NCBI RefSeq assembly: GCF_030159855.1
Contig: NZ_BSNG01000001.1
Span: forward strand, 806,001 to 870,000
From: Devosia yakushimensis
Lineage (GTDB): Bacteria; Pseudomonadota; Alphaproteobacteria; Rhizobiales; Devosiaceae
Direction: 5' to 3'
Length of the DNA: 64,000 bases
The notes under the pieces were generated by a model. That model had not been told where the DNA came from. It made no database searches and was given only the letters and a program-made list of their open reading frames with translations. This document shows positions 33,702 to 42,307 of this stretch, piece after piece. Position 1 is the first letter of the stretch; every line of letters starts with the position of its first letter. The position numbers and the translations under genes were made by a program.

Positions 33702-35011
33702 TGACCGACGCCATGACCTCTCGGCTGCGCCCCGTCCAGCCCGGCAAAACCACTCTGGTTGCGGTCCTCGATATCGGCTCGACCAAAATTTGCTGTGTCA
33801 TTGCCCGCCTCACCCCTCGCGCCGAGGGCAAGGCTCTGCGCGGCCGCTCGCACCAGGCCGAAGTCATCGGCTTCGGCTATGGCCCCTCGACCGGGGTCAA
33901 GAGCGGCGTCGTCACCGATATCGAAAAGGCCGAGCATGCCATTCGCTCCGTGGTCGGCATGGCCGAGCGTGCGGCAGGCCTGACGCTCGAAAGCGTCATC
34001 GTCAATGTCACCGCCGGCCGCCTGGGTTCGGAAACCTTCTCCGCTGCGGTCTCGCTCGATGGCCTGGAAGTCGAAAAGGCCGACATTCATCGCGTGCTGC
34101 GCGCCGTCAATGAACGCTCGGTTCGCCCGGAACGCTCGATCATTCATGCGTTACCCATCGGTTACGCATTGGATGGCCAGAAGGGCATCCGCGATCCCAA
34201 GGGCATGGTGGGCGAAAAGCTGGGCGTCGACGTCGCCGTGATCAGCTCCGAGACGCTGGCCATGCGCAATCTCGAACTGGTGCTGCATCGCTGCCACCTG
34301 CAGATCGAAGCCCTTATCGCCACGCCCTATGCGTCGGGTCTTGCTACCCTGGTCGATGACGAAGCCCAGCTTGGCGTCGCCTGCATCGATTTTGGCGGCG
34401 CGACCACCACGGTTTCCGTCTTCAACGACGGCCATCTGGTCTATGCCGACGCCATCGCCATTGGCGGCCATCACCTGACGCTCGATATCGCCCGCCAGCT
34501 TTCGGTCAGCGTGGCCGATGCCGAGCGCCTCAAGACCTTCTATGGCTCGGTGCTGCCCGGCCAGGCCGACGAGCGCGACATGATCGCCATCCAGCCCGTG
34601 GGCGCCACCCATGACGAGGCGCCGGGGCAGGTGGCCCGTTCGGTGCTCACCCGCATCATGCGTCCCCGCATCGAGGAAATTCTCACCGCCATTCGTGACC
34701 GCATGCAGGCGACCGGCATGATGGATGTCTGTGGCCGCCGCTTCGTACTCACCGGTGGCGCCAGCGAAATGACCGGCCTGCCCGAAGTCGCCCGCCGCAC
34801 GCTGGCGCGCAATGTGCGCAATGGCCGCCCCATGGGTATCGCCGGCCTGCCTGAGATGGCCAAGGGCGCCGCCTTCGCCACCGTCGCCGGTATGCTGATC
34901 TATCCGCAGGTTTGCGCCCAGGAATATGCCGAGCCCCGCGGCCGCGGCCGGCTGACCGGCACCGACGGCTATTTTGCCCGCGTCGGCAATTGGCTGCGCA
35001 CCAGCTTCTAA
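33698..35011 (+). CDS. ftsA: Cell division protein FtsA
   Basis: A 437-residue actin-like ATPase that ties FtsZ filaments to the membrane. It has the phosphate-1 loop LDIGSTKICCVIARL, the 1C domain, VACIDFGGATTTVSVF, FVLTGGASEMTGLPEVARRTL, and the C-terminal amphipathic membrane helix GYFARVGNWLRTSF. In most bacteria ftsZ follows at once; here it lies 3.5 kb further on, beyond five accessory genes. Confidence 0.95.
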   Translation: MMTDAMTSRLRPVQPGKTTLVAVLDIGSTKICCVIARLTPRAEGKALRGRSHQAEVIGFGYGPSTGVKSGVVTDIEKAEHAIRSVVGMAERAAGLTLESVIVNVTAGRLGSETFSAAVSLDGLEVEKADIHRVLRAVNERSVRPERSIIHALPIGYALDGQKGIRDPKGMVGEKLGVDVAVISSETLAMRNLELVLHRCHLQIEALIATPYASGLATLVDDEAQLGVACIDFGGATTTVSVFNDGHLVYADAIAIGGHHLTLDIARQLSVSVADAERLKTFYGSVLPGQADERDMIAIQPVGATHDEAPGQVARSVLTRIMRPRIEEILTAIRDRMQATGMMDVCGRRFVLTGGASEMTGLPEVARRTLARNVRNGRPMGIAGLPEMAKGAAFATVAGMLIYPQVCAQEYAEPRGRGRLTGTDGYFARVGNWLRTSF

Positions 35012-35040
35012 AACCGGATTGTTCGCCCTACATTGGTGGC

Positions 35041-35424
35041 ATGAGCAAGCAGATCTACAAGCGTAGCGGCGCGCATCTGCCGGATAATTGCCGGCCGGGC
35101 TGGGACATTTTGTTCACGCTGGGCGACAAGTGGACCGGCCCCGTATTGGGCACCCTCTCGCGCGACGGGCGGCAACGCTTCAGTGACATCGAGAAGGCCT
35201 TGCCTGCTCTGTCGCAGCGCATGCTGACCTTGACGCTGCGGCGGCTGGAGCGGGATGGGCTGGTGCAGCGCGAAATCTATCCCGCCGTGCCGCCGCGCGT
35301 GGAATATGAGCTGACCGAGCGCGGTCGCAGTCTCTTGCTGGCCGTCAAGGATTTCGCCAGCTGGGGGTTCAAGAACCACGAAGACATCGAGCGGTCGCGG
35401 CAGCGGTTCGACGCCGCCGAATAG
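35041..35424 (+). CDS. HxlR-family transcriptional regulator
   Basis: The 127-residue winged-helix protein has the HxlR core: PGWDILFTLGDKWTGPVLGTLSRDGRQRFSDIEKALPALSQRMLTLTLRRLERDGLVQREIYPAVPPRVEYELTERGRSLL. It starts at 35041; the longer frame lies inside ftsA. A perfect 18-bp palindrome follows its stop, in front of the FMN reductase gene, and the half-site TTGTTCGC also occurs upstream of its own start at about 35019. HxlR proteins commonly control a neighbouring redox enzyme, so the reductase gene is its likely target. Confidence 0.9.
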   Translation: MSKQIYKRSGAHLPDNCRPGWDILFTLGDKWTGPVLGTLSRDGRQRFSDIEKALPALSQRMLTLTLRRLERDGLVQREIYPAVPPRVEYELTERGRSLLLAVKDFASWGFKNHEDIERSRQRFDAAE

Positions 35425-35433
35425 GCCGGCCTG

Positions 35434-35451
35434 GCGAACAAATTTGTTCGC
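35434..35451. promoter_or_regulatory. 18-bp perfect palindrome, candidate HxlR operator
   Basis: GCGAACAAATTTGTTCGC reads the same on both strands. It lies 10 bp after the hxlR stop and about 97 bp before the FMN reductase start. The half TTGTTCGC recurs upstream of hxlR, followed in both places within a few bases by CTACA. This supports a site recognised by the HxlR dimer. Confidence 0.7.
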
Positions 35452-35547
35452 TTGGCTACAAAATGTGCCGCCTTGTCCGTGGTTTAGGCACGTCCCTATC
35501 TTTCGTTCACCTGTCCTGGCGCTCGTCCAGGTCTTGAATGAAAGTGG

Positions 35548-36132
35548 ATGGACATGACTGACAAGCCCCGGATCGGGATCATTATCGGGACGACGCGCCC
35601 GGCGCGTTTTGGCCACAAGCCGGCCCAATGGTTTTACGATATCGCCCGCCAGCGCGACGACGCCGATTTTGAAATCGTGGACCTGCGGGACTATGATTTG
35701 CCGCTATTCGCCGAAGACCGCTCGCCGATCTTCGCCCCATCCGAAAACCCGGAAGTGCGGCGCTGGTCCGACAAGATCGCCAGCCTCGACGGCTATATCT
35801 TCGTGACCGCCGAATATAACCACAGCATATCGGCCGCGCTCAAGAATGCGCTCGACTCCATCTATCCCGAGTTCGGCCGCAAGCCAGCGAGCTTTGTCGG
35901 CTATGGCGCAACGGGCGGTTCACGAGCCGTGGAGCATCTGCGCGGCATATTGGCCGAATTGCATGTGGCGACGCTCAAGCAGGCGGTCCATATCGGCATG
36001 ACCGAGATGATGGGCTTTCTCATGCACGGCAAGACCTTTGCCGATTTCCCCTATCTCGACCAGACGGCGGGTCCGGTTCTCGACGATATCGTCTGGTGGT
36101 CGCGGGCCCTGCGAACGGCGCGTGCCGCCTAG
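35548..36132 (+). CDS. NADPH-dependent FMN reductase family protein
   Basis: A 194-residue flavodoxin-fold protein. The phosphate-binding start is RIGIIIGTTRPARFGHKPAQWF, and the flavin loop is FVTAEYNHSISAALKNALDSIYPEFGRKPASFVGYGATGGSRA, typical of the NAD(P)H-dependent FMN reductase/quinone reductase group. ATGs at 35548 and 35554 are both possible. It lies downstream of the HxlR-type regulator and its probable operator, which suggests inducible reduction of quinones, azo or nitro compounds; the substrate is not known. Confidence 0.9.
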   Translation: MDMTDKPRIGIIIGTTRPARFGHKPAQWFYDIARQRDDADFEIVDLRDYDLPLFAEDRSPIFAPSENPEVRRWSDKIASLDGYIFVTAEYNHSISAALKNALDSIYPEFGRKPASFVGYGATGGSRAVEHLRGILAELHVATLKQAVHIGMTEMMGFLMHGKTFADFPYLDQTAGPVLDDIVWWSRALRTARAA

Positions 36133-36166
36133 CACGACTGAGGGGCGGGTCTGCTGCCGCCCCTCT

Positions 36167-36802
36167 CTAGCTCCGCAAATCGCGCAGGCCCGACCATACC
36201 AGCGTGCCGCCCAGCGCGCCGAATGCCAGGCCGAACACGCCCTGGATGATGCGGGCGAAGCGATTATAGGCGCTCATCGCCATGCCGGTCGAAAACAGCA
36301 ATCCGTAGGTGCCGTAGATGGTCAGCGCCGTGATGGCGACAACGGGGCCGAAGGCCAGCACCTGCCATTGCGACAGGCCCGCACCAAGCAGGAATGTGGC
36401 GATTGCCGACCACATCAGCGCGGCCTTGGGATTGGTCATCACCACTACAAAGCCGCGCCGCCATGCCGCAAGGCTGGAAAGCTGGCCGGCGCCTGTCGTT
36501 ATCGTCATGCCCTGGCCCTTGCGGATCGACCACAAGGCGCGGATGCCCATATAGAGCAGATAGCCGCCACCGGCGAATTTCAGTACGGTCAGCAGGAAAG
36601 GATAGGCCTCGAACAGAGCGCCAAGGCCCAGTGCCGTAAGCAACGACCAGGCTAGGCACCCCGTGGCGATGCCCGTGACAACGAGCAAAGCCGGTCGCCG
36701 TCCCTGGCCTAGAGCCGCGTCGGCAACGGCCATCAAATTAGGCCCGGGGGAGGCCTGCGCCGCGCAGACGCCGAGCCAGGCAATAAAGAATGCTTGCAGC
36801 AT
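36167..36802 (-). CDS. LysE/RhtB-family amino acid exporter
   Basis: A 211-residue inner-membrane protein with about six hydrophobic segments. It has the family start FFIAWLGVCAAQASPGPNLMAVADAALGQGRRPALLVVTGIATGCLAWSLLTALGLGALF and the motif GGGYLLYMGIRALWS, then FVVVMTNPKAALMWSAI. The start MLQAFF at 36802 has the strong site GGAGGAG; the ORF runs further back without support. The family exports amino acids or homoserine-like compounds. It converges with the FMN reductase gene. Confidence 0.9.
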   Translation of the reverse strand: MLQAFFIAWLGVCAAQASPGPNLMAVADAALGQGRRPALLVVTGIATGCLAWSLLTALGLGALFEAYPFLLTVLKFAGGGYLLYMGIRALWSIRKGQGMTITTGAGQLSSLAAWRRGFVVVMTNPKAALMWSAIATFLLGAGLSQWQVLAFGPVVAITALTIYGTYGLLFSTGMAMSAYNRFARIIQGVFGLAFGALGGTLVWSGLRDLRS

Positions 36803-36842
36803 AGTCTCCTCCATCAGCGCCTGGCGCTTTGCTTTATGTCGC

Positions 36843-37646
36843 TCACCAGGCCCGGCCGGCCTCTTCACCCAGCATCGCCGCCAAACGCTTCCGCGTCGCC
36901 GCCTCAAACACCTCTGGCCAGACAATATCAAGCCGCTGAGCCATGGCGCGGGCGCGCGGCATGAATTCGCGGGCAATGGCGAAGTTGGCTGCAATCAGGG
37001 CTTCGCGTTCCGGTCCGGGATAGGGCAGGGAGCGGAGCAAATCCATCTGCTCGGGCGGCAGAAGCTTGGACTGATGCAGTATCCCGCCGGGATCGGGATT
37101 GCTCACATCCTGCATCAGCAGAGTTTCGAGATGTCCGCGCAACATGGCGACGCCCAGGACCATGGTGACATATTCCTGGCGCCCCAGTGCTACGGGCATC
37201 AATCCCAGCATGCGGATGAATTCGTGAATGAGATAGCTGACCGTGCCCTTGTCGGGCTGCCGGGACGGCAGTGTATCGGGCAAGGTCTCGTAGACCCCAT
37301 CGCGATCCACCAGTGGCTTGACCGTGTTCCTCGCGCGGCGGCCGAAATTTTCAGGCGTGACGATGTTGAGGTCGCAACGCAGCCAGTCTTCCGAAACCGC
37401 GTTGAGCAGTGTGCCGCCGCGGTTCAACTCCTGCCAGAAGACGATGGGGATAATGCTGTCCAGCGTCTGCCGCCAATCGGCAGCGATGGCCGCATGATCC
37501 TCTGGTGCGGCCAGGGCGACCAGATCGACGTCGCTCCATTCGTCGTCCGTCCCGCGGCCGAAGCTGCCTGCTAAAAAGAGGCCGCGAACGGCTTCCTTGT
37601 TTGCCATTTTCTCTTTGACAGCGGCAATCAGCTCGTGCTGGTCCAT
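36843..37646 (-). CDS. Nucleotidyltransferase-domain protein
   Basis: A 267-residue protein. It has the nucleotidyltransferase signature RGLFLAGSFGRGTDDEWSDVDLVAL (GS-x-GRG-x(5)-D-D), the two metal-binding carboxylates, followed by a helical C-terminus (TVSYLIHEFIRMLGLMPVALGRQEYVTMVLGVAMLRGHLETLLMQD) resembling the aminoglycoside nucleotidyltransferase or AadA/kanamycin-type folds. Whether it inactivates an antibiotic or modifies another substrate cannot be decided from the sequence. It precedes the lysE-type gene on the same strand. Confidence 0.8.
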   Translation of the reverse strand: MDQHELIAAVKEKMANKEAVRGLFLAGSFGRGTDDEWSDVDLVALAAPEDHAAIAADWRQTLDSIIPIVFWQELNRGGTLLNAVSEDWLRCDLNIVTPENFGRRARNTVKPLVDRDGVYETLPDTLPSRQPDKGTVSYLIHEFIRMLGLMPVALGRQEYVTMVLGVAMLRGHLETLLMQDVSNPDPGGILHQSKLLPPEQMDLLRSLPYPGPEREALIAANFAIAREFMPRARAMAQRLDIVWPEVFEAATRKRLAAMLGEEAGRAW

Positions 37647-37731
37647 ATTCCTCTCCCTTGCTGGCGGGAGAGAACCATATCGAGCGGAAAGCAGCTAGGA
37701 TCAATCGGCCTGCCTGCCATCCACCCACAAC

Positions 37732-37809
37732 GTCATTCCCGCGCAGGCGGGAATCCACTCTTCAACCGTTGCAGAAGAAAGCATGGATTCCCGCCTGCGC
37801 GGGAATGAC
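37732..37809. repeat. REP-like paired inverted repeat (family B)
   Basis: Two 26-nt arms (37732-37757 and 37784-37809) are perfect reverse complements, around a 26-nt spacer. Each begins or ends with GTCATTCCCGCG and has an inner stem CCCGC/GCGGG. The surrounding gap 37647-37849 has no other recognised content. Confidence 0.9.
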
Positions 37810-37849
37810 ATCGTGGGTGGGAGCCGCTGGACGAGACGACACTGCAAAC

Positions 37850-38308
37850 CTAGCCCGCATAGGCCTTCTGCAGATCGGCGACCACCAGCTTGCCCATCTT
37901 GAGCATGGCCTGCATTGCCCGTTGCGAGCCCGCCGGGTCCTTGCCCATCACCGTCTCGTAAATCTGCTTGGGCACAACCTGCCAGGACAGGCCAAACTTG
38001 TCCTTGCACCAGCCGCATTGGCTTTCCGCGCCGCCATCGGCAGTGAACCGGTTCCAGAAATAGTCCACTTCGGCCTGGTCGGCGCAATCGATCATGAAGG
38101 ATACCGCTTCGGTAAACTTGAATTCCGGTCCGCCGTTGAGCAGCATGAATTTATGCCCCTCAAGCTCGATGACGGCGGTGAAGGCAGGGCCATTGGGGTC
38201 CTGGTGGGTTACCTCGTGCACTTTGGCCGACTTGAAGGTGGTCGTGTAGAATTCGATGGCCTCGTCGATGCGGTTGTCGAACCATAGGCAGGGCATAATG
38301 GAAGTCAT
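37850..38308 (-). CDS. VOC-family protein (PhnB / 3-demethylubiquinone-like)
   Basis: A 152-residue protein. It starts MTSIMPCLWFDNRIDEAIEFYTTTFKSAKVHEV, with FTAVIELEGHKFMLLNGGPEFKFTEAVSFMIDCADQAEVDYFWNRFTADGG and the characteristic CGWCKDKFGLSWQVVPKQIYE. These are the marks of PhnB-like vicinal oxygen chelate proteins of unknown activity. An inverted repeat lies just upstream of its start. Confidence 0.9.
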   Translation of the reverse strand: MTSIMPCLWFDNRIDEAIEFYTTTFKSAKVHEVTHQDPNGPAFTAVIELEGHKFMLLNGGPEFKFTEAVSFMIDCADQAEVDYFWNRFTADGGAESQCGWCKDKFGLSWQVVPKQIYETVMGKDPAGSQRAMQAMLKMGKLVVADLQKAYAG

Positions 38309-38329
38309 GTCAGGTCTCCTCGGTTTTGC

Positions 38330-38361
38330 ATAACCATTTTGTTATAAGCGTGTTTGGTTAT
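38330..38361. promoter_or_regulatory. Inverted repeat upstream of the VOC gene
   Basis: ATAACCA (38330-38336) and TGGTTAT (38355-38361) are reverse complements 18 bp apart in AT-rich DNA, 22-53 bp in front of the VOC start. It could be a repressor site (many VOC/PhnB genes sit beside ArsR genes), but no local ArsR partner is adjacent. Confidence 0.4.
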
Positions 38362-38391
38362 ATATGTCAACCGGCCGCGCAGCCGGCTTGG

Positions 38392-38499
38392 TTAACAACC
38401 CGCCAATGCCGGTTTGGTTGGTGTCGCATTTTGCGTTCACGTTAACACCGGTGAGACAATTGTTAGGACGCGGTTAACGAATTGGGGGGTAAACCTTAA
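38392..38499 (+). promoter_or_regulatory. Cluster of TTAA(C) half-sites upstream of ftsZ, CtrA-like
   Basis: TTAA occurs at 38392, 38442, 38474 and 38496, each within GTTAAC or CTTAACC, upstream of ftsZ. CtrA binds TTAA-N7-TTAA and also half-sites in alphaproteobacteria and controls ftsZ in Caulobacter. No full TTAA-N7-TTAA copy is present, so assignment to CtrA is weak. The presence of such a leader suggests ftsZ has its own promoter, which fits its separation from ftsA. Confidence 0.35.
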
Positions 38500-38525
38500 C
38501 CAATCAAGCCAGTATGGGGCCATTC

Positions 38526-40190
38526 ATGACCATCAACCTCACCATCCCGGATATTCAGGAACTCAAGCCCCGCATCACCGTATTCGGTTGCGGTGGCGCC
38601 GGCGGTAACGCCGTTAACAATATGATCGAATCCGGCCTCGATGGTGTGGACTTCGTGGTCGCCAATACCGATGCGCAGGCTCTCGCGCTCTCCAAGGCGC
38701 AGCGCATCATTCAGCTCGGCGTCGGTGTTACCGAGGGCCTCGGCGCCGGTTCGCACCCGGAAGTCGGTCGCGCTGCGGCCGAGGAAAGCTGGGACGAGAT
38801 CAACGATCACCTCTCCGGCTCCCATATGGTGTTCATCACCGCCGGCATGGGTGGTGGTACTGGCACCGGCGCTGCCCCCGTCGTGGCCCGCGCTGCTCGC
38901 GAGCAGGGTATTCTCACCGTTGGCGTGGTCACCAAGCCGTTCAATTTCGAAGGCAATCGCCGCGCTCGCCTGGCCGAAGATGGCATTGATGAGCTGCATC
39001 GCCATGTCGATACGCTGATCGTCATCCCCAACCAGAACCTGTTCCGCGTCGCCAATGAAAAGACGACGTTTGCCGACGCCTTCTCCATGGCCGACCAGGT
39101 GCTGTTCTCGGGCGTTGCCTGCATCACCGATCTGATGGTCAAGGAAGGCCTGATCAACCTCGACTTCGCCGACGTGCGCGCCGTGATGCGCGGCATGGGC
39201 AAGGCGATGATGGGGACGGGCGAAGCTTCGGGCGAAGATCGTGCCCGCCACGCCGCCGAGGCCGCCATTGCCAATCCGCTGCTTGACGATGTCTCGATGC
39301 AAGGCGCCCGTGGCCTGCTGATCTCCATCACCGGCGGCCCGGACCTGACCCTTTATGAAGTCGATGAAGCAGCCAGCCGCATCCGCGAGGAAGTCGATCC
39401 CGATTGCAACATCATCCTGGGCGCGACCTATGATCCGGGCCTGACCGGCACGATCCGCGTCTCGGTGGTTGCCACCGGCACCGATGCCACCATGGTTCAG
39501 GCGCTTGAGCCGGCCAAGCCGCATGCTTCGCGCACACCGCTCGAAGTGCGCCGCCATGTGCCTGTTGAGCCGACCCGCACTGCCGCCGAGCGCGCTGCCA
39601 TTGCCACCCCGGCCGTGAGCCAGGCTATCGAGCATCAGGTCGAGGCCGCCGTTGCCGAAGCCATCACCTTCGACAATCCTGCCCCGAGCTATGGCCATGA
39701 AGACGACGGTGTCTTCGTCGAGCCCTATATCCCGGCCGCCGACTCGATCCACGATGCCGATGAGCCGTCCATGGTTCAGGACGAGCCCGTGCCCAGCGTT
39801 TACGTGCCGTCCCATGCCGCCCGTCCTGATGGACAGCGCCGCATGCCGCGCACCGAGGAGCTTCCGGTTGTTGCTCGCCGGTCACAGCAGGAGCAGGAAC
39901 GTCCGGATGCCGAGCCGCGCAATGCCCGGGCCCTGTTCAAGCGCCTGGCCTCCAATGTCGGGCTTAATCTGGGCCAGTCCCAGCCTGCCGAACGCGACGA
40001 GCCGGCCTATTCCAACGCCGACGATGCCGCGGCTCGCAGCGCGATTGAGGCCGGTCCGGCAAGGACTTCGCGGGTTGCGCCCCAGGCTGGTGGAGCCCAG
40101 GGCAATCTCGACCTGCATGGCCGCCAGCCGGCCCCGGCGCCTCAAAAAGAACATCTTGAGATTCCAGCATTCCTTCGCAAGCACGGTTAA
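38526..40190 (+). CDS. ftsZ: Cell division protein FtsZ
   Basis: A 554-residue tubulin-like GTPase that forms the Z ring. The GTPase domain (about 1-320) has ITVFGCGGAGGNAVNNMI, ADTDAQAL-type VANTDAQALALSKAQ, the tubulin signature GMGGGTGTGAAPV, VVTKPFNFEG and NLDFADVRAVM. A long, poorly conserved linker of about 220 residues follows, ending in the conserved tail LEIPAFLRKHG that binds FtsA. The long linker is typical of alphaproteobacteria. The start at 38526 (MTINLTIPDIQELKPRITVF) is the family one; an in-frame ATG at 38514 is the alternative. A strong terminator follows. Confidence 0.96.
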   Translation: MTINLTIPDIQELKPRITVFGCGGAGGNAVNNMIESGLDGVDFVVANTDAQALALSKAQRIIQLGVGVTEGLGAGSHPEVGRAAAEESWDEINDHLSGSHMVFITAGMGGGTGTGAAPVVARAAREQGILTVGVVTKPFNFEGNRRARLAEDGIDELHRHVDTLIVIPNQNLFRVANEKTTFADAFSMADQVLFSGVACITDLMVKEGLINLDFADVRAVMRGMGKAMMGTGEASGEDRARHAAEAAIANPLLDDVSMQGARGLLISITGGPDLTLYEVDEAASRIREEVDPDCNIILGATYDPGLTGTIRVSVVATGTDATMVQALEPAKPHASRTPLEVRRHVPVEPTRTAAERAAIATPAVSQAIEHQVEAAVAEAITFDNPAPSYGHEDDGVFVEPYIPAADSIHDADEPSMVQDEPVPSVYVPSHAARPDGQRRMPRTEELPVVARRSQQEQERPDAEPRNARALFKRLASNVGLNLGQSQPAERDEPAYSNADDAAARSAIEAGPARTSRVAPQAGGAQGNLDLHGRQPAPAPQKEHLEIPAFLRKHG

Positions 40191-40218
40191 TGCCCTGCTG
40201 ACGGATTTGTGAAACGTG

Positions 40219-40250
40219 ACTCGGTGCGGCTTCCGCACCGAGTTTTTTTT
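40219..40250 (+). terminator. Intrinsic terminator after ftsZ
   Basis: An 11-bp stem, ACTCGGTGCGG and CCGCACCGAGT around a 3-base loop, is followed by eight T. It closes the ftsZ transcript before lpxC. Confidence 0.93.
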
Positions 40251-40301
40251 GGATAATGGTGTCGCCGGTCGTCCCGGGCTGGGGTCGGAGTAATTTCTAG
40301 T

Positions 40302-41258
40302 ATGCAAAAACTAACGACGCGCCAGCGTACCCTAGCGGCGCCGATCTCGTTCGCGGGCTACGGCGTTCACAGCGCCCAGCCCGTCACATTGACGCTGAGC
40401 CCGGCTGCGGCCGATAGCGGCTTGCTGATCTGCCGCGAGCTTGGCGAAGGCCGCACCACGCCCCCCGTTCCGGTGCATTTTTCGCGCGTGGCCCGCACCA
40501 CGCTCTGCACCACGCTCGATCTGGGCGACAGCCTCAGCGTTGCGACCATCGAACACGTCACCTCGGCCCTGTCGGGCATGGGCGTCGACAATGCACTCAT
40601 CACGCTGGATGGGGGGGAATGCCCCATTCTCGATGGCAGCGCGCGCCCCTTTGCCGAGGCGATCCTGCGGGTCGGGCTCGAAATCCAGCCGGCACAGCGC
40701 AAATTCCTCAAGATCATGCGCGCCGTCACCGTGCGCAATAATGATGCCTTTGCCGCGCTCGAGCCCTATAATGGCCGCTCGTTCGACCTCGAGATCGATT
40801 TCGACTCCAAGGTCATCGGCCGCCAGCGGATGATCTTCGATTGGACGCCGCGCCGCTATTACGAGGATATTTCGCGCGCCCGCACTTTCGGTTTCGTGCG
40901 CGATGCCAAGATCCTGCGCCAGGCCGGCTATGCCCTTGGCTCCAGCCTCGATAATTCCATCACCCTGCATGAGGATCGCATCCTCAATCCGGGCGGGCTG
41001 CGCTACGAAGACGAGTTCGTGCGCCACAAGCTGCTCGATGCCATCGGCGATCTGTCGCTGGGCGGCCTGCCGATCTGGGGCCGTTTCCGCTCCTATAAGG
41101 GCGGCCACGCGCTTAACGCACATGTGTTGACAGGGCTGTTTTCCAGCGAAGCCAATTATGAAATCGTCAATGCGGAAGATCTTCCGCTCGAATTCGAGGC
41201 TTTCGACGACCAGCCCGATGGGTTAGAGATCAATCATTACCTGCGGTCCGTGCGCTGA
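40302..41258 (+). CDS. lpxC: UDP-3-O-acyl-N-acetylglucosamine deacetylase
   Basis: The 318-residue zinc enzyme catalyses the committed step of lipid A synthesis. It has GYGVHSAQPVTLTLSPA, the zinc-binding ATIEHVTSALSGMGVDNALI, ECPILDGSARPFAEAI, FRHKLLDAIGDLSLGG-type VRHKLLDAIGDLSLGG, and the catalytic GGHALNAHVLTGLF. Its placement behind ftsZ is conserved across proteobacteria. The gap to ftsZ contains the terminator, so it probably has its own promoter. Confidence 0.96.
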   Translation: MQKLTTRQRTLAAPISFAGYGVHSAQPVTLTLSPAAADSGLLICRELGEGRTTPPVPVHFSRVARTTLCTTLDLGDSLSVATIEHVTSALSGMGVDNALITLDGGECPILDGSARPFAEAILRVGLEIQPAQRKFLKIMRAVTVRNNDAFAALEPYNGRSFDLEIDFDSKVIGRQRMIFDWTPRRYYEDISRARTFGFVRDAKILRQAGYALGSSLDNSITLHEDRILNPGGLRYEDEFVRHKLLDAIGDLSLGGLPIWGRFRSYKGGHALNAHVLTGLFSSEANYEIVNAEDLPLEFEAFDDQPDGLEINHYLRSVR

Positions 41259-41348
41259 TCCCTGCCGGGTTCTGGCGCGCGCCACAGTTTTGAACCATTT
41301 GCTAACTACGCCGCAGACAGCGGTTACCTGAGAGAGACGGGGCAGTTC

Positions 41349-42194
41349 GTGACAGTTGATGCTATTGGTGGTTTCACCAGCCGGGCCGCGCGGTTCCTGA
41401 CGGTTGGCTTTCTGGTCCTGGTGCTGGCCGGCTGTTCGGGCTTTAACCTGTTCGGGCCGCCCAAGAACCGGGAAGAGCCGATCATTCCGGCCGAGGCGCT
41501 CTATCAGCAGGCGCTGGATAACATGGACCAGCAGCGCTACGTCACGGCCATCGGCCATCTCGAAAAGCTGGAGCGTCAGCATCCCACTTCCGCCCTGAGC
41601 GAGAAGGGCAAGCTGATGCAGGTCTATGCCAATTACCGAATCGGCCGCTTCTCGGAAGCCATTCTGGCCGCCGACCGGTTCCTGGCCGTCTATCCGAACG
41701 GCAAGGACGTGGCCTATGTGCTCTATCTCAAGGGCAATTCCTATTTCGGCCAGATCAAGGACATCACCCGCGACCAGCAATTGTCGCGTGACGCCATCGA
41801 CACCTACAACCTGATCATCTCGAACTATCCCAAGTCCGAATATGCCCAGGACGCCAAGGAAAAGCTGCTGGTTGCCTTCGATCAGCTCGCCGGCAAGGAA
41901 ATGTCGGTCGGCCGCTACTATCTCGGCAATGGCCAGTATCTGGCCGGCATCAATCGCTTCCGCACGGTTGTCGAGCAGTATCAGACCTCGACCCATATCG
42001 AAGAGGCGCTGTACCGCCTGACCGAGGGCTATCTGCTGCTGGGCCTGGTCAACGAAGCCAAGACGGCCGCTGCGGTTCTGGGCCACAATTACCCGACCAG
42101 TTCCTGGTATAAGGAAGCCTTCGCGCTGCTGGGCAAACAGGGCCTTGCGCCCGAGATGAACACTGGTAGCTGGCTGGCCGCTGCCCGCCGCTAG
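41349..42194 (+). CDS. bamD: Outer membrane assembly lipoprotein BamD
   Basis: A 281-residue lipoprotein with a lipobox LAGC (Cys29) after the hydrophobic segment FLTVGFLVLVLAGCSGF. The mature part carries TPR-type repeats (EALYQQALDNMDQQRYVTAIGHLEKLERQHPTSA; YRIGRFSEAILAADRFLAVYP; and further units to YPTSSWYKEAFALLG). BamD works with BamA to insert beta-barrel proteins. It starts with GTG at 41349. It follows lpxC and precedes recN as in many alphaproteobacteria. Confidence 0.95.
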   Translation: MTVDAIGGFTSRAARFLTVGFLVLVLAGCSGFNLFGPPKNREEPIIPAEALYQQALDNMDQQRYVTAIGHLEKLERQHPTSALSEKGKLMQVYANYRIGRFSEAILAADRFLAVYPNGKDVAYVLYLKGNSYFGQIKDITRDQQLSRDAIDTYNLIISNYPKSEYAQDAKEKLLVAFDQLAGKEMSVGRYYLGNGQYLAGINRFRTVVEQYQTSTHIEEALYRLTEGYLLLGLVNEAKTAAAVLGHNYPTSSWYKEAFALLGKQGLAPEMNTGSWLAAARR

Positions 42195-42219
42195 ACAATA
42201 GATGTTGCTATTTTGTTCC

Positions 42220-42241
42220 GGGGCGCGCTAAGGTGCGCCCC
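42220..42241 (+). terminator. Terminator after bamD
   Basis: GGGGCGC and GCGCCCC form a 7-bp stem, 25 bp after the stop and followed by a T-rich GTTCTATTTG. It is modest but well placed. Confidence 0.6.
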
Positions 42242-42307
42242 GTTCTATTTGTGACGTCGAACACGTGGCAAATATCCACTGCCTCGTTCTGCTTCCTGTG
42301 TGAAACA

